64,000 nt of DNA from an uncultured Opitutaceae bacterium (GCA_903929355.1 CAIYUN010000034.1:1-64000); one strand, 5' to 3'. Numbered from the stretch's first letter, positions 51,895 through 61,472 are shown. Notes: generated from the sequence alone by a model not told the origin. Translations and numbers: made by a program.

Positions 51895-53712
51895 ATGAAA
51901 ACGTCTTCCCCTTCCCTCTGCGTCCGGCTTCTGGCCGCTTGCCTCTGGCTTCTGGCCTCTGGCGCGTTGCGCGCGGCCGCCGCCCCCGAACCGGTGGAAT
52001 CAACCCTGGGCGCCGCGACGGTCTACACCGACCGCGCGGTCGTCACCCGCACGGCCACCCTGGATCTGGCCGCCGGCGAGCACGAGCTGACGTTTGAGAA
52101 CCTGCCGTCCGCCCTGCTGGATGACTCGCTCCAGGTCACCGCCCACGGCACCGCGGAGGCCACGATCCTCGACGTCAACGCCCGCAACACGTTCGTCGAG
52201 GCCACGCCTGACCCGAAGGTGAAGGAGCTCGAGGACCAGCTCAAGGATCTCGCCCGCCGGCAACGCGTGCTCGACGACCGTGGCGCCGTCCTCGGCCAGC
52301 AGCGTGATTATCTCCTCAAGATCCAGACGGCCTCGACCACGCCCGTCAGCGGCGCGAAGGATGCCAATCCCGCCGATGTGGACGGGTGGGCCAGACTTTT
52401 GGCATTCACCGACTCCGGGCTGGGGAAAATCGCCGATGAACTGCGCGGGCTCGACCAGGACCGCGAAAAGCTCCGCGACCAACAAACCGCCCTCGAGGCA
52501 CAGCTCAACCAGCTCCGCAACGGCGGCCCCGTCGCCGCCAACGGTGGCCTCATCCGCCCCAACCCCAACCGGGGTCGCAATGTGAAGACCGTCACCGTGC
52601 GCCTGTCCGTGGCCGGCCCCGGCCGGCTCCAGCTCGCCCTCGCCTACGGCGTGCGCGGCGCGTCCTGGACGCCGTCCTATGATGCCCGCCTCCATGCCGA
52701 CGCCACTTCGCCGACGGTGGAGCTGTCCTATTATGGCAACATCCGCCAAAACACCGGCGAGGATTGGAAGGATGTGCAGCTGACCCTATCGACCGCCCGG
52801 CCCAGCCTCGGTGGCGGTGCGCCCGAGCTGCCCGCCTGGGTGCTGGACATGCGCCCGGCCCCACAGCCCATGCAGCGAACCAATGTGCGGGTGGGGGCCG
52901 CCGGCCGCGGGGGTGGGGGCGGGGTCGGGGGCGCGATGACGCTGAATGGGGGGACGCTGGCCGTCAGCCAGTCCTTCAATCGCTTGGGCGGCGAGAACGG
53001 TTTTGGCCTCGAAACCGGCAACAATGTTGACGCCGCCTTTTCCACCGCCGTCGTCGAGACCGGCGTGACGAGCGCCTCCTACAAGATTCCCGTCACCACC
53101 ACCATCCTCAGCGACAACGCGCCGCAAAAGGCCGGCATCGCGAGCGTCCGGCTCGCGACCAGGCTCCAATACGAGTCCACTCCGCGCCTGCTGGAGGCGG
53201 CGTTCCTGAGCGCCTACGTCACCAACACGAGTGACTTCCCTTTCCTCGCCGGTCCGATGAACACTTTCCTGGACGACGATTTCATCGCCGCCAGCAGCCT
53301 CAAAACCGTCATGCCCACGGAAAAGTTTGGGCTGAACCTCGGGGCCGACGAAGGCATTGCCATCAAACGCCGGCTGGTGAACCGCCTCACCGAGTCGGCC
53401 GGCCTCACCGGCAAATACACCCGAATCACCTACGAGTTTCTCGTCACCGTCACCAACCACAAGCCGGCGCTGGCGCACGTGGTGTTCAAGGAGCTGCTTC
53501 CTCTCGCCCGCAATGAAAAGATCGTGGTCAAGCTCCTGACCCCGGCCGAGCGTGAGGTGGGAACGACGGACAAGCCTGGCGCGGAAATCACCCGCGAGGA
53601 GGACGGCAAGCTCGTCTGGCGGGTGGACCTGAAGCCTGGGGAAAAGCGGGAATATCCGCTTAAATTCTCAGTCGAGTATCCCAACGACTTCGCCATCTCC
53701 GGCCTCGAGTGA
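51895..53712 (+). CDS. MuiA-family (DUF4140/DUF4139) secreted protein, copy 1
   Basis: A 605-residue protein with a signal peptide (LCVRLLAACLWLLASGALRAA). The N-terminal DUF4140 region (ATVYTDRAVVTRTATLDLAAGEHELTFENLP) is followed by a coiled coil (residues about 95-215) and DUF4139 (LALAYGVRGASWTPSYDARL, NTGEDWKDVQLTLSTARPSLGG, FPFLAGPMNTFLDDDFIAASSLKTV, WRVDLKPGEKREYPLKFSVEYP). The family name comes from a mucoidy inhibitor; molecular function is unknown. A Gly-rich variable insert (GAAGRGGGGGVGGAMTLNGGTLAVSQ) interrupts DUF4139. A second copy lies 28 bases downstream. Confidence 0.88.
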   Translation: MKTSSPSLCVRLLAACLWLLASGALRAAAAPEPVESTLGAATVYTDRAVVTRTATLDLAAGEHELTFENLPSALLDDSLQVTAHGTAEATILDVNARNTFVEATPDPKVKELEDQLKDLARRQRVLDDRGAVLGQQRDYLLKIQTASTTPVSGAKDANPADVDGWARLLAFTDSGLGKIADELRGLDQDREKLRDQQTALEAQLNQLRNGGPVAANGGLIRPNPNRGRNVKTVTVRLSVAGPGRLQLALAYGVRGASWTPSYDARLHADATSPTVELSYYGNIRQNTGEDWKDVQLTLSTARPSLGGGAPELPAWVLDMRPAPQPMQRTNVRVGAAGRGGGGGVGGAMTLNGGTLAVSQSFNRLGGENGFGLETGNNVDAAFSTAVVETGVTSASYKIPVTTTILSDNAPQKAGIASVRLATRLQYESTPRLLEAAFLSAYVTNTSDFPFLAGPMNTFLDDDFIAASSLKTVMPTEKFGLNLGADEGIAIKRRLVNRLTESAGLTGKYTRITYEFLVTVTNHKPALAHVVFKELLPLARNEKIVVKLLTPAEREVGTTDKPGAEITREEDGKLVWRVDLKPGEKREYPLKFSVEYPNDFAISGLE

Positions 53713-53740
53713 ACCCCGGCTGCCACCCTTCTTTCCCGCC

Positions 53741-55582
53741 ATGAAAACTTCCTTTACCCGCCGATCCGTCAGGTTTCTGACCTCTGGCCTCTGGCTTCTG
53801 GCCTCTGGCGCGTTGCGCGCCGCCGCCGTCCCGGTTGATTCGCAGATCACGGCCGCGACCGTCTACACTGACCGGGCCGTCGTCACCCGCACCGCCGCGC
53901 TCGATCAACTGACCGTGGGTGAGCACGAGCTGACGTTTGAGAATCTGCCGGCGGCCCTGATGGACGACTCGCTCCAGGTCACCGCGCACGGCACCGCGCA
54001 GGCCACCATCCTCGATGTCAACGCCCGCAACACCTTTGTCGAGGCCACGCCCGACCCCAAGGTCAAGGAGCTGGAGGATCGGCTCCAGGACCTCGCCCGC
54101 GAGCGCCGCGGCTATGACGATCGCACCACCATCATCGGCCAGCAGCGCGACTACCTCCTCCGCATCCAGACCGCCTCGACCACGCCGGTGAACGGCACCA
54201 GTGCCGTGCCGGTCTCCCGCCCCGGGGTGGACGACTGGACCAAGCTCATGGACTTCACCGAGAAAAACCTCACCGCCCTCAACGCTGAATCCGAAACCCT
54301 CGACCAAAAACGGGATGACCTCCAGGCCCGCCAGACCGCGCTGGAAGCCCAGCTCAACCAGCTCCGCTCAGGTGGCGCCACCGGCGGCAACGGGGGGCGC
54401 ATTCGGCCGAATCCCAATCGCAACCGGAACGTCAAGACGGTCACGGTGCGGATCGCCGTCGCCACGGCGGGCAACCTCTCGCTGGCGCTCGCCTACGGGG
54501 TGCGCGGAGCCTCCTGGTCGCCGTCCTATGACGCCCGGCTCCGCACCGGGGCGGACCAACCGGCCGTGGATCTCGGCTACTTCGGCAACATCCGGCAGAA
54601 TACTGGCGAGGACTGGAAAAATGTCGCCCTCACCCTTTCGACCGCGCGCCCCAGCCTCGGCGGCGGCGCGCCCGAGCTGCACGCGTGGGTGCTCGATGAG
54701 TCCAAGGGCGGGAATGGGACTTTAGTTTTGAGCGGCTCCAACAACTATACGGGCGGCACCGCGGTCGGCAGCAATTTGGCGCTGAATGGCGGCATGTTGT
54801 CGGGAAGCAACACGGCCATGATGAACAATTTCGCCGTTGCAGTCCCGGCGACCACCCAAGCCGCGCCGATGGAAAAGGACGCCTCCTATGCCGGCGCCGC
54901 GGTCGAATCCGGGGTGACGAGCGCTTCCTACAAGATCCCCGGCACCAACACCGTGCTCAGCGACAATGCCCCGCAGAAAGTCGGCATCACCACCGCCCGG
55001 CTCGCCGCACTCCTCCAATACCAGGCGGCCCCGCGCACCATCGAGGCGGCGTTCCTCAGCGCCTATGTGACCAACACCGGCGATTTCCCCTTCCTCGCGG
55101 GACCGATGAACACCTTTCTCAACGACACCTTCATCGCCACCAGCAGCCTGAAAACCGTCATGCCGAACGAGAAGTTCAACCTCGCCCTTGGGGCCGACGA
55201 GGGCATCGCCGTCAAGCGCCAGCTCGTCAAGCGCTTCACCGAGCAGACGGGTTTCACCAGCAGCGGTGTCCGCATCACCTATGAGTTTCTGATCACCGTC
55301 ACGAACAACAAGAAGACGTCGGAACGGTTGGTCTTCAAGGAGGTGCTGCCGGTCTCGCGCAACGACAAGATCGTGGTGAAGCTGCTCGTCCCTGCCGAGC
55401 GCGACCTGCTCACGCTGGAGCAGGTGGTCACGAACGCCGAGTATCCCAAGGCGGGCATCACCAAGGAGGAGGACGGCCGGCTCGTCTGGCGCGAGGACCT
55501 GAAGCCGGGCGAGAAGCGGGAGTTCCCGTTCAAGTTCTCCGTCGAGTATCCGGCCGACTTTCCGATCATGGGTTTGGAGTGA
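53741..55582 (+). CDS. MuiA-family (DUF4140/DUF4139) secreted protein, copy 2
   Basis: A 613-residue tandem paralogue of the previous gene; large blocks are nearly identical (VTAHGTA, ATILDVNARNTFVEATPDPKVKELED, TSASYKIP). The signal peptide is present. The variable insert in DUF4139 differs completely: residues 326-340 read GTLVLSGSNNYTGGT, a canonical autotransporter-associated repeat unit, followed by LALNGGMLSGSN. The end of the protein is longer by an LTLEQVVTNAEYPKAG segment. The two are likely cotranscribed, with recent duplication and divergence of the exposed insert. Confidence 0.88.
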   Translation: MKTSFTRRSVRFLTSGLWLLASGALRAAAVPVDSQITAATVYTDRAVVTRTAALDQLTVGEHELTFENLPAALMDDSLQVTAHGTAQATILDVNARNTFVEATPDPKVKELEDRLQDLARERRGYDDRTTIIGQQRDYLLRIQTASTTPVNGTSAVPVSRPGVDDWTKLMDFTEKNLTALNAESETLDQKRDDLQARQTALEAQLNQLRSGGATGGNGGRIRPNPNRNRNVKTVTVRIAVATAGNLSLALAYGVRGASWSPSYDARLRTGADQPAVDLGYFGNIRQNTGEDWKNVALTLSTARPSLGGGAPELHAWVLDESKGGNGTLVLSGSNNYTGGTAVGSNLALNGGMLSGSNTAMMNNFAVAVPATTQAAPMEKDASYAGAAVESGVTSASYKIPGTNTVLSDNAPQKVGITTARLAALLQYQAAPRTIEAAFLSAYVTNTGDFPFLAGPMNTFLNDTFIATSSLKTVMPNEKFNLALGADEGIAVKRQLVKRFTEQTGFTSSGVRITYEFLITVTNNKKTSERLVFKEVLPVSRNDKIVVKLLVPAERDLLTLEQVVTNAEYPKAGITKEEDGRLVWREDLKPGEKREFPFKFSVEYPADFPIMGLE

Positions 55583-55819
55583 TCCATTCGCCGTGCCGCC
55601 TTCCGTGGTGGACCGTGCGCTCCTCGCCCGGCTGGATCGCCCTGTCCGCCATGGCCTGCGGGTGACACCAAAATCCTCCCGCCCTTCGATGCCTTTCTCT
55701 GTGACCTCGGATTTTACCCCTGTGGTCTCTGTGACCATTGGCTGTATCTGGGTTCATTGCGACGTTGCCCTGGCGTGTTCCGCCTTGCGCGCGGGGCCGG
55801 GGTCGATGCACTGGCTGGC
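55583..55819. other. Spacer after MuiA genes
   Basis: About 237 bases. It holds CTCTGTGACCTCGG and GTGGTCTCTGTGACC phrases of the dispersed word-repeat type. No terminator of classical form is seen. Confidence 0.4.
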
Positions 55820-56290
55820 ATGAAAATCTCTTTCACGCCCAAGGAATATGCCCGCTTGCTGGAGCTGGTCTATCTCGGCCTGCACGTCGCCGTGCGCCGG
55901 CAGGAGGAGGGCGGCCCCGAGCATCCGCCCACCCGCCGCTATGAGGAGCTGGAGCAGAAGCTGCTGGAACTGGCCGCCCCGCTGGGCTGCCCCGAGTTGG
56001 TGGACGTCGGTGCCCTCGGCCGCCTGGTTCCCTCGGCCAAACTGGCCGAGGACGAACGCGTGCAAAAACTGATCGGAGAATACAACAACGACACTTTCTG
56101 GCATGAACTCGTGGTGCGCCTGGCCGACCGGGATCTCGCCACCCAGCAAACCAAGTTGTCGCTCGCCGGCACGGGCGGGCCACCCATTGACGCCGACCTG
56201 CGCCTCCGCGAGCTGGAGGACGGCTATTGGGAGGAGTTTGAGGCCAATGATCTTGCCAACGTCGTCCTGCTGCGGGGTGGCAAGGGCTGA
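55820..56290 (+). CDS. Conserved hypothetical protein, 156 residues
   Basis: The ATG at 55820 opens a frame reading MKISFTPKEYARLLELVYLG. It is acidic and mostly helical, with HPPTRRYEELEQKLLELAAPLGCPELVDV, DTFWHELVVRLADRDL and RLRELEDGYWEEFEANDL. Composition and length suggest a soluble cytoplasmic protein. No family was recognised, but the frame has normal codon bias for this genome. It lies 117 bases upstream of the phosphofructokinase gene and may share its transcript. Confidence 0.7.
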   Translation: MKISFTPKEYARLLELVYLGLHVAVRRQEEGGPEHPPTRRYEELEQKLLELAAPLGCPELVDVGALGRLVPSAKLAEDERVQKLIGEYNNDTFWHELVVRLADRDLATQQTKLSLAGTGGPPIDADLRLRELEDGYWEEFEANDLANVVLLRGGKG

Positions 56291-56406
56291 AGCCCCCCCG
56301 CGCTTTTCCATTGATTCCCGCCACTTTGGGTTTGCCAGCCGCGCGCCCGACCCCCCAAGCTGTCCCTTCATCCCTCGTTCCAACCCCATTTATCCAAAAC
56401 ATCGTC

Positions 56407-57666
56407 ATGGCTGAACTTTCAGGAAACGCCTTGGTGGGCCAGTCTGGTGGCCCCACCGCCGTCATCAACGCCAGTGTGGCCGGTGTCATCGCCGAAGCCC
56501 TCAACCACACCTGCATCGAGGAGATTTACGGCACGCTGAACGGTGTGCTCGGCCTTCTCCAGGAGGACTTCATCGATCTGGCCGCCGAGTCGCAGCAGAC
56601 GGTCCGTGCGCTCCGCCACACGCCCGGCGCCGCCCTTGGCACCTGCCGCTACAAACTCAAGCGCCCCGAGGACTTCGAGCGCGTCCTCGCCGTCTTCCAG
56701 GCCCACAACATCCGTTACTTTTTCTACGCCGGCGGCAACGACTCGCAGGACACGGCTGACAAGATTTCCCAGCTCGCCAAGACCCAGGGCTACGAGCTCC
56801 GCGTCATCGGCATCCCCAAGACGGTGGACAACGACCTGCCCGTGACCGACCACTGCCCGGGCTATGGTTCGGTCATCAAGTATCTTGGCACCACCATTCG
56901 CGAGCTGGCCTGTGACCATGAGGCGATGGGCCGGCACGATCTCGTCTCCATCGTCGAGGTCATGGGCCGCAACGCCGGCTGGATCGCCGCCGGGGCCTCG
57001 CTGGCCAAGCGCCGCGACCACCCCAACGACCCGCCGCACCTCATTTACCTGCCCGAGGTCGCCTTCGCGCCCGAGAAGTTCATCGCCGATGTGCAGCGCG
57101 TCCTGAAGCGCGAGAAATACTGTCTGGTCGTCGTCGGCGAGGGCCTGATTGACGCCGACGGCAACTACATCGCCGCCGCCGAGGCCACCGATGCCTTCGG
57201 CCACGCCCAGTTGGGCGGCGCCGGCGAGTATTTAAAAAACCTGGTCGAGCAGCAGATCCCGGGGGTGAAAGCCCGGTCCTGCAAGCCGGGCATCGCCCAG
57301 CGCGCCGCCGCCCACGCCGGCTCAAAGACTGACGCCGACGAGGCCTACCTCGCCGGCCAGGCCGCCGTGAAGGCCGCCGTCAACGGTGAGACCGACAAGA
57401 TGATCACGCTCGTCCGCGGCGACGCAGAGCACTACACCTGCGAGACGGGCCTGGCCCCGCTGGCCGACATCGCCAACGGGGTGAAAAAGCTCCCCCGCGA
57501 ATGGATCAACGAGGACGGTGTGAGCATGAACTTCCAGTTCGCCCGCTATGCGCAGCCCTTCATCCAGGGCGAGACCGTGGTCCCGCACGACGCCGGCCTG
57601 CCGGTCTTCGCGCACCTCGAGAAAGTCGCCGTGGAGAAGCTCCTCCCGCCGCACGAGACGGTGTGA
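56407..57666 (+). CDS. 6-phosphofructokinase, probably pyrophosphate-dependent
   Basis: A 419-residue PFK-family enzyme phosphorylating fructose 6-phosphate. Motifs: LVGQSGGPTAVINAS at the N-terminus, FFYAGGNDSQDTADKIS, IGIPKTVDNDLPVTDHCPGYGS and VEVMGRNAGWIAAGA. ATP-type enzymes carry Gly after GGD and Gly in PGTIDND; this protein has Asp in GGND and Lys in PKTVDND, the pattern of PPi-dependent enzymes. The phosphoryl donor is inferred from these two positions only. ATG 56407 is chosen; the upstream frame is spacer. Confidence 0.9.
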   Translation: MAELSGNALVGQSGGPTAVINASVAGVIAEALNHTCIEEIYGTLNGVLGLLQEDFIDLAAESQQTVRALRHTPGAALGTCRYKLKRPEDFERVLAVFQAHNIRYFFYAGGNDSQDTADKISQLAKTQGYELRVIGIPKTVDNDLPVTDHCPGYGSVIKYLGTTIRELACDHEAMGRHDLVSIVEVMGRNAGWIAAGASLAKRRDHPNDPPHLIYLPEVAFAPEKFIADVQRVLKREKYCLVVVGEGLIDADGNYIAAAEATDAFGHAQLGGAGEYLKNLVEQQIPGVKARSCKPGIAQRAAAHAGSKTDADEAYLAGQAAVKAAVNGETDKMITLVRGDAEHYTCETGLAPLADIANGVKKLPREWINEDGVSMNFQFARYAQPFIQGETVVPHDAGLPVFAHLEKVAVEKLLPPHETV

Positions 57667-57766
57667 GGGGGAGGGGTGGCGAGGCCATGGAGCCGCGACG
57701 CCCTGATCGTGGTTCGAGCCCAACGCAGCGCGCCAAGGACGGCGTGCCCCACTTTGGGTGCCGGCC

Positions 57767-57797
57767 GGTATTGACATTCTGCCAGTGTGGTATTACC
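57767..57797 (+). promoter_or_regulatory. Candidate vapBC promoter/operator
   Basis: Direct repeats GGTATTg (57767) and GGTATTa (57789) are 22 bases apart; the second forms GGTA-T-TACC. TTGACA at 57771-57776 is a possible -35. Such repeats suit ribbon-helix-helix autoregulation. The spacing to a -10 is not ideal. Confidence 0.4.
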
Positions 57798-57806
57798 CAT
57801 CCCGCC

Positions 57807-58049
57807 ATGCCCGTGGTCACCGTCAAAATGCCCAAGCCGCTCCACGCCCGCCTTGTGGCCGAGGCGCGGCGGCGCCGCACGACCAAGTCGGCCGTGCTGC
57901 GCGAGGCCTTTGCCGAACGCCAGACCGCCGCGCCGTCCGGCTCGTTCTATGAGCGCGCCAAGCATTTGATTGGCGCTGCCTCCGGACCCGGTGATCTTTC
58001 CACCAACCCCAAATACATGGAAGGTTATGGGGAGTCCCGTCGTCCTTGA
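57807..58049 (+). CDS. Ribbon-helix-helix antitoxin (VapB/CopG-like)
   Basis: An 80-residue protein. Residues 2-40 (VVTVKMPKPLHARLVAEARRRRTTKSAVLREAFAER) form a ribbon-helix-helix DNA-binding domain; the tail would wrap the toxin. It overlaps the PIN-domain gene by 23 bases, the usual antitoxin-first order. Repeats just upstream suggest autoregulation. Confidence 0.82.
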   Translation: MPVVTVKMPKPLHARLVAEARRRRTTKSAVLREAFAERQTAAPSGSFYERAKHLIGAASGPGDLSTNPKYMEGYGESRRP

Positions 58050-58446
58050 TACCGGGCCGCTGGTCGCGTTCCTCAATCAAGAGGACGCCCTTCACGCCTG
58101 GACTGCCGAACAACTCCGTTCGCTGCAGCCGCCCTTTCTGACCTGCGAAGCGGTGATTTCCGAAAGCTATTATCTCCTGAGCCGGGCCCGGCAGGGCGTG
58201 CCCGCGCTTATGAACCTGCTGCAGGAGGACCTGATCCAGACCCCGTTTGTGCTGCGCGACCAGCTTGAGGCCGTGGCCGCCCTGATGGCCAAATATCACG
58301 ATGTCCCCATGTCCCTGGCGGACGCCTGCCTGGTGCGGATGAGCGAGCTGCACGACAGGGCGCGGGTTTTCACCCTGGACGCCGACTTCAAGCTTTACCG
58401 CCGCCACAGCCGGCAGACGATACCGCTCATCTTCCCCCGCGCGTGA
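58027..58446 (+). CDS. PIN-domain toxin (VapC-like)
   Basis: A 139-residue PIN-fold nuclease. Acidic residues typical of the active site are in VVLDTGPLVAFLNQED (N-terminal), CEAVISESYYLL, MSLADACLVRMSEL and FTLDADF. VapC toxins cleave tRNA or rRNA; the target here is unknown. The start ATG 58027 lies within the antitoxin gene. The stop overlaps the GTG start of the following ABC gene by 3 bases, so the module sits in front of a transporter operon. Confidence 0.85.
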   Translation: MGSPVVLDTGPLVAFLNQEDALHAWTAEQLRSLQPPFLTCEAVISESYYLLSRARQGVPALMNLLQEDLIQTPFVLRDQLEAVAALMAKYHDVPMSLADACLVRMSELHDRARVFTLDADFKLYRRHSRQTIPLIFPRA

Positions 58447-60197
58447 AACGCTTCCGCCCCTACCTCCATTACCTCCGTGCCGTGCGGAGTCCGCTCGCCG
58501 GGGCGCTGCTGTGTGCCTTGTTCTATGGCGTGGCCAGTGGCTTCGGCCTGCCTTACATGTGCAGCAATGTGTTTCCCAGGTTCTTCCCCGGTGAACAATT
58601 CGACCCCACCCATCCGCCCACCACCTCGGATCTGCTGCTCACCGCTCTCGCGATTCCCTTGGTCTTCGTCGTCCGCGGCGTGGCAGGCTACCTCAACAGT
58701 TACCTCATTCAGCTCTGCGGCGTGCGGGTGCTGGAGGCGCTCCGCCTCGATTTCTTCCGCAAGCTCCAGGTTCTGCCCCTCTCGTTTCTCCAGCAGCAGA
58801 CCACCGGCGACCTGATCTCGCGCGGCCTGTCCGACACCAACCAGCTCCAAAACACCCTCACCACGGTTGCCAACGACCTCATGAAGCAGCCAGCCACTTT
58901 GGTGTGCGCCGTGGGCTATCTGGCCCTTAAGGCATACATGGAAAAGGGCGTCGTGCTGGTGCTCGTTTGCCTGGCGCTGGTGCCCCTGTGCGTTTTTCCC
59001 ATCCGCTACGTCGGCCGCAAGCTCATCAAGCGCGCGGCGCAAATCCAACGTCACCTCGGCTCGGTGACAGAGCGCTTCAGCGAAAACCTGGGCGCGGCCC
59101 GCGAGGTGCGGGCCTTTGGGCTGGAAGCCCGCGAGGTCGGGCGCTTCGGGGAGGTGACGCGTGCGCTCATCACCTGGCAGATGAAGGCCGTGAAGTACGC
59201 CCAGGCGCTCACGCCGGCGATTGAGATCATCTCGGCCTTTGGCATCTCACTCACGCTGGTTTACGCCCACAATGTGGGGGTGCCATTGAATGCCTTCCTA
59301 GGGATAATCGTTGCACTGTACGCCAGCTACGACCCGATCAAGAAGCTTGGCGCTGTCACCAGCGAGTTGAAGCGCGGCACCGCCTCGCTCGACCGGCTCG
59401 AGGTGATCCTCGACGCCCCGGTCGGAATCGCCGACCCGGTGGAGCCGGTGGCGGTGGGGCGGCTGCGGGGGGCGGTCGGGTTTCAGCACGTTTCCTTTGC
59501 CTATCGGGCCGATACTCCCGTGCTGCGAGACGTCACGGTGAACATCCCCGCCGGCACGGTGTGCGCGCTGGTCGGGCCGACGGGCGCGGGCAAGACCACC
59601 TTCGCCAACCTCGTGCCGCGCTTTTACGAGGCCACCGCCGGCGCGGTCACCATTGACGGGGTTGACGTGCGCGCGATGCGGCTGGCCGACCTGCGGCGCA
59701 ATATCGCCCTGGTCTCGCAGGAGGCGGTCCTCTTTCACGACACCATCCTGAACAACATCCTCCTCGGCCGGCAGGACGCCACTCGGGCCGAGGTCGAGTC
59801 GGCGGCGCGCGACGCCTTTGCCCACGACTTCATCACGGCCTTTCCGCAGGGCTACGACACCATCGTGGGCGAACGCGGGGCGTCCCTCTCCGGCGGCCAG
59901 CGCCAGCGGGTGGCGCTGGCGCGGGCGTTCCTGCGTAACGCGCCGCTGCTCATCCTCGACGAGGCCACGAGCGCGCTGGACAGCGAGAGCGAGAAGTTCA
60001 TCCAGGCCGCGCTCAAGAAGCTGATGGCCGGCCGCACGGTGCTGATCATCGCGCACCGGTTCTCGACCATCCGCGACGCCTCGATGATCCTGGTGTTTGA
60101 ACAAGGGGCCATTGTGGCCTCCGGCCCGCACGCGGAGGTCTACGCCACCAGCCGCCTTTACAAATCGCTCTACGACCTGCAGGGGGTCGCCGGCTAA
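58443..60197 (+). CDS. MsbA-like ABC exporter (membrane and ATPase fused)
   Basis: A 584-residue half transporter. Residues 1-310 form the six-helix exporter domain ([36 protein letters not shown]). The ATPase has Walker [17 protein letters not shown]-loop SQEAVLF, signature [15 protein letters not shown], Walker [13 protein letters not shown] and the H-loop IAHRFST. Lipid-flippase type MsbA is the closest guess; the cargo is unproven. The start is GTG 58443, overlapping the vapC stop. Confidence 0.9.
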   Translation: MKRFRPYLHYLRAVRSPLAGALLCALFYGVASGFGLPYMCSNVFPRFFPGEQFDPTHPPTTSDLLLTALAIPLVFVVRGVAGYLNSYLIQLCGVRVLEALRLDFFRKLQVLPLSFLQQQTTGDLISRGLSDTNQLQNTLTTVANDLMKQPATLVCAVGYLALKAYMEKGVVLVLVCLALVPLCVFPIRYVGRKLIKRAAQIQRHLGSVTERFSENLGAAREVRAFGLEAREVGRFGEVTRALITWQMKAVKYAQALTPAIEIISAFGISLTLVYAHNVGVPLNAFLGIIVALYASYDPIKKLGAVTSELKRGTASLDRLEVILDAPVGIADPVEPVAVGRLRGAVGFQHVSFAYRADTPVLRDVTVNIPAGTVCALVGPTGAGKTTFANLVPRFYEATAGAVTIDGVDVRAMRLADLRRNIALVSQEAVLFHDTILNNILLGRQDATRAEVESAARDAFAHDFITAFPQGYDTIVGERGASLSGGQRQRVALARAFLRNAPLLILDEATSALDSESEKFIQAALKKLMAGRTVLIIAHRFSTIRDASMILVFEQGAIVASGPHAEVYATSRLYKSLYDLQGVAG

Positions 60198-60620
60198 GGA
60201 AGGCCGCAGAAGTCGGATTTAACCACGGATTGAAGACGGGTTGCTCGTGAAGACGCTTCTGATTTCATCCGTGTGAATCCGTGCCATCCGTGGTTAAAAA
60301 CTTCGTCCGTCAGCGCTTCGCGTCTATCACCGTCCATCCTGTGCCCTCGGCTCGTCCCTCCGTGCTCTCTTTGTCCCACCTCCGATTTCCTCCACCTCCC
60401 GCTGCTCCAACCCCCTTTTTTCGATTCCGTCCATTAGTGCCGATTTGTGAAGATTAGTGGTTTAAACCCTCCGAGGTTCGAGTTCCACCTCTGTGCCCTC
60501 GGTGGCCTCCGTGTTAACATCCTCCGTTCCTTGATTTCTGGCTTCCCCCTTCAATCATGTTTAATCCGTGTCCATCCGTGCCATCCGTGGTTAAAACCCT
60601 GCATTGTTTTCTGATTCCCC
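60198..60620. repeat. Spacer of degenerate TCCGTG-word repeats
   Basis: A 423-base gap without genes. TTTAACCACGGAT (60218-60230) and ATCCGTGGTTAAA (60286-60298) are 13-bp inverted arms, and 60564-60590 has three near-tandem ATCCGTG units before GGTTAAA. Other segments read CTCTGTGCCCTCGGTGGCC and GATTTCTGGCTTCCCCC. The same phrases recur near 5.2, 55.7 and 62.1 kb. Confidence 0.7.
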
Positions 60621-61010
60621 ATGCCGCCAACTGAACCCGCCAAATTTTCCCGCGTGGCCGAGCGGATGATCGCGGACCTGCGCCGCCTGCCCGAAACCAC
60701 CCCTCCGCGGATGCGCCGCCGGCCGACGCGCGAACTCGCCGGGCTGGTGGAGGAGCTGTTGATCAAGCACCAAGTGGGCCGCCCCTCGGTTGAGCAGACC
60801 ATCCGCGACCGCTGGCCGGAGCTGGTGGGCGCGGCCAACGCGGCCTATTCGCACGCCGCGCAGCTTGACCCCCGCGGCAAGCTGGCCGTGCTGGTCACGC
60901 ATTCGGTGGTGCGCAACGAGCTGTTTCTGAACCGGGAGATGATCGTGGACCGCATCCGCGCCCTGCCGGGCTGCGGAGGGGTCCGGAGCCTGCAGTTCCG
61001 AAACGGGTGA
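60621..61010 (+). CDS. DUF721 (DciA-like) protein
   Basis: A 129-residue protein. Residues 40-129 fit the DUF721 pattern: LAGLVEELLIKHQVGRPSVEQTIRDRWPELVGAANAAYSHAAQLDPRGKLAVLVTHSVVRNELFL and a final GGVRSLQFRNG. DciA-type members load the replicative helicase in bacteria lacking DnaC; shorter paralogues exist. The start is ATG 60621. It lies upstream of a small accessory pair. Confidence 0.75.
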   Translation: MPPTEPAKFSRVAERMIADLRRLPETTPPRMRRRPTRELAGLVEELLIKHQVGRPSVEQTIRDRWPELVGAANAAYSHAAQLDPRGKLAVLVTHSVVRNELFLNREMIVDRIRALPGCGGVRSLQFRNG

Positions 61011-61018
61011 ATCTTGTC

Positions 61019-61231
61019 ATGCGCCGGAAATACCAAGGCTACATTTTTCAGTTTACCCGGTCGGATCACGCGGGCCGGCATATCCATGTTTTCAAGGACA
61101 ACCGCCCCATCGGGGTCTACGACCAGGTGGATGGACCGGTGCGCGGGCTGGATCAACACTGGAACAAAGATTTGCAAACGGGCCTCAAGAGCTTTATCGC
61201 TGACCTCCATGAACGTGGTGATTTCCGCTGA
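61019..61231 (+). CDS. Small DUF4160-like protein
   Basis: A 70-residue frame with YQGYIFQFTRSDHAGRHIHVFKDNRPIGVYD, the HxHVF pattern of DUF4160-type proteins. ATG 61019 is used, or a GTG four codons upstream. It overlaps the following small ORF by 23 bases. DUF4160 genes are commonly paired with DUF2442 genes, and some such pairs behave as toxin-antitoxin candidates. Confidence 0.6.
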   Translation: MRRKYQGYIFQFTRSDHAGRHIHVFKDNRPIGVYDQVDGPVRGLDQHWNKDLQTGLKSFIADLHERGDFR

Positions 61232-61472
61232 ATCCCTTCAGATCGAACGGGTCTGGTTCGACGCGACAACCTCGCGCCTGCACGTCCAGTCGGGGGAGTT
61301 TGTCAGCTCGGTTGACTTCACCAGGATCCCCGACAGCGACTTTGAGTCGAAAACTCCGGTGCGCGCCTTTTCCATTGGGCAGTCCGGCGGGGTTGTTGTG
61401 TGCCACCACGTTGACGGGCAGGAAACCTGGCTGCCCGCAGACCTCTGGCTGCCGGAAGGCTTCACACCCTGA
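61209..61472 (+). CDS. Small DUF2442-like partner protein
   Basis: An 87-residue frame, MNVVISAESLQIERVWFD to ETWLPADLWLPEGF. Content and position just after the DUF4160-like gene (23-base overlap) suggest a DUF2442-like partner, but the sequence match is weak. It is acidic and beta-rich, as expected for a small cytoplasmic partner. Confidence 0.5.
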   Translation: MNVVISAESLQIERVWFDATTSRLHVQSGEFVSSVDFTRIPDSDFESKTPVRAFSIGQSGGVVVCHHVDGQETWLPADLWLPEGFTP

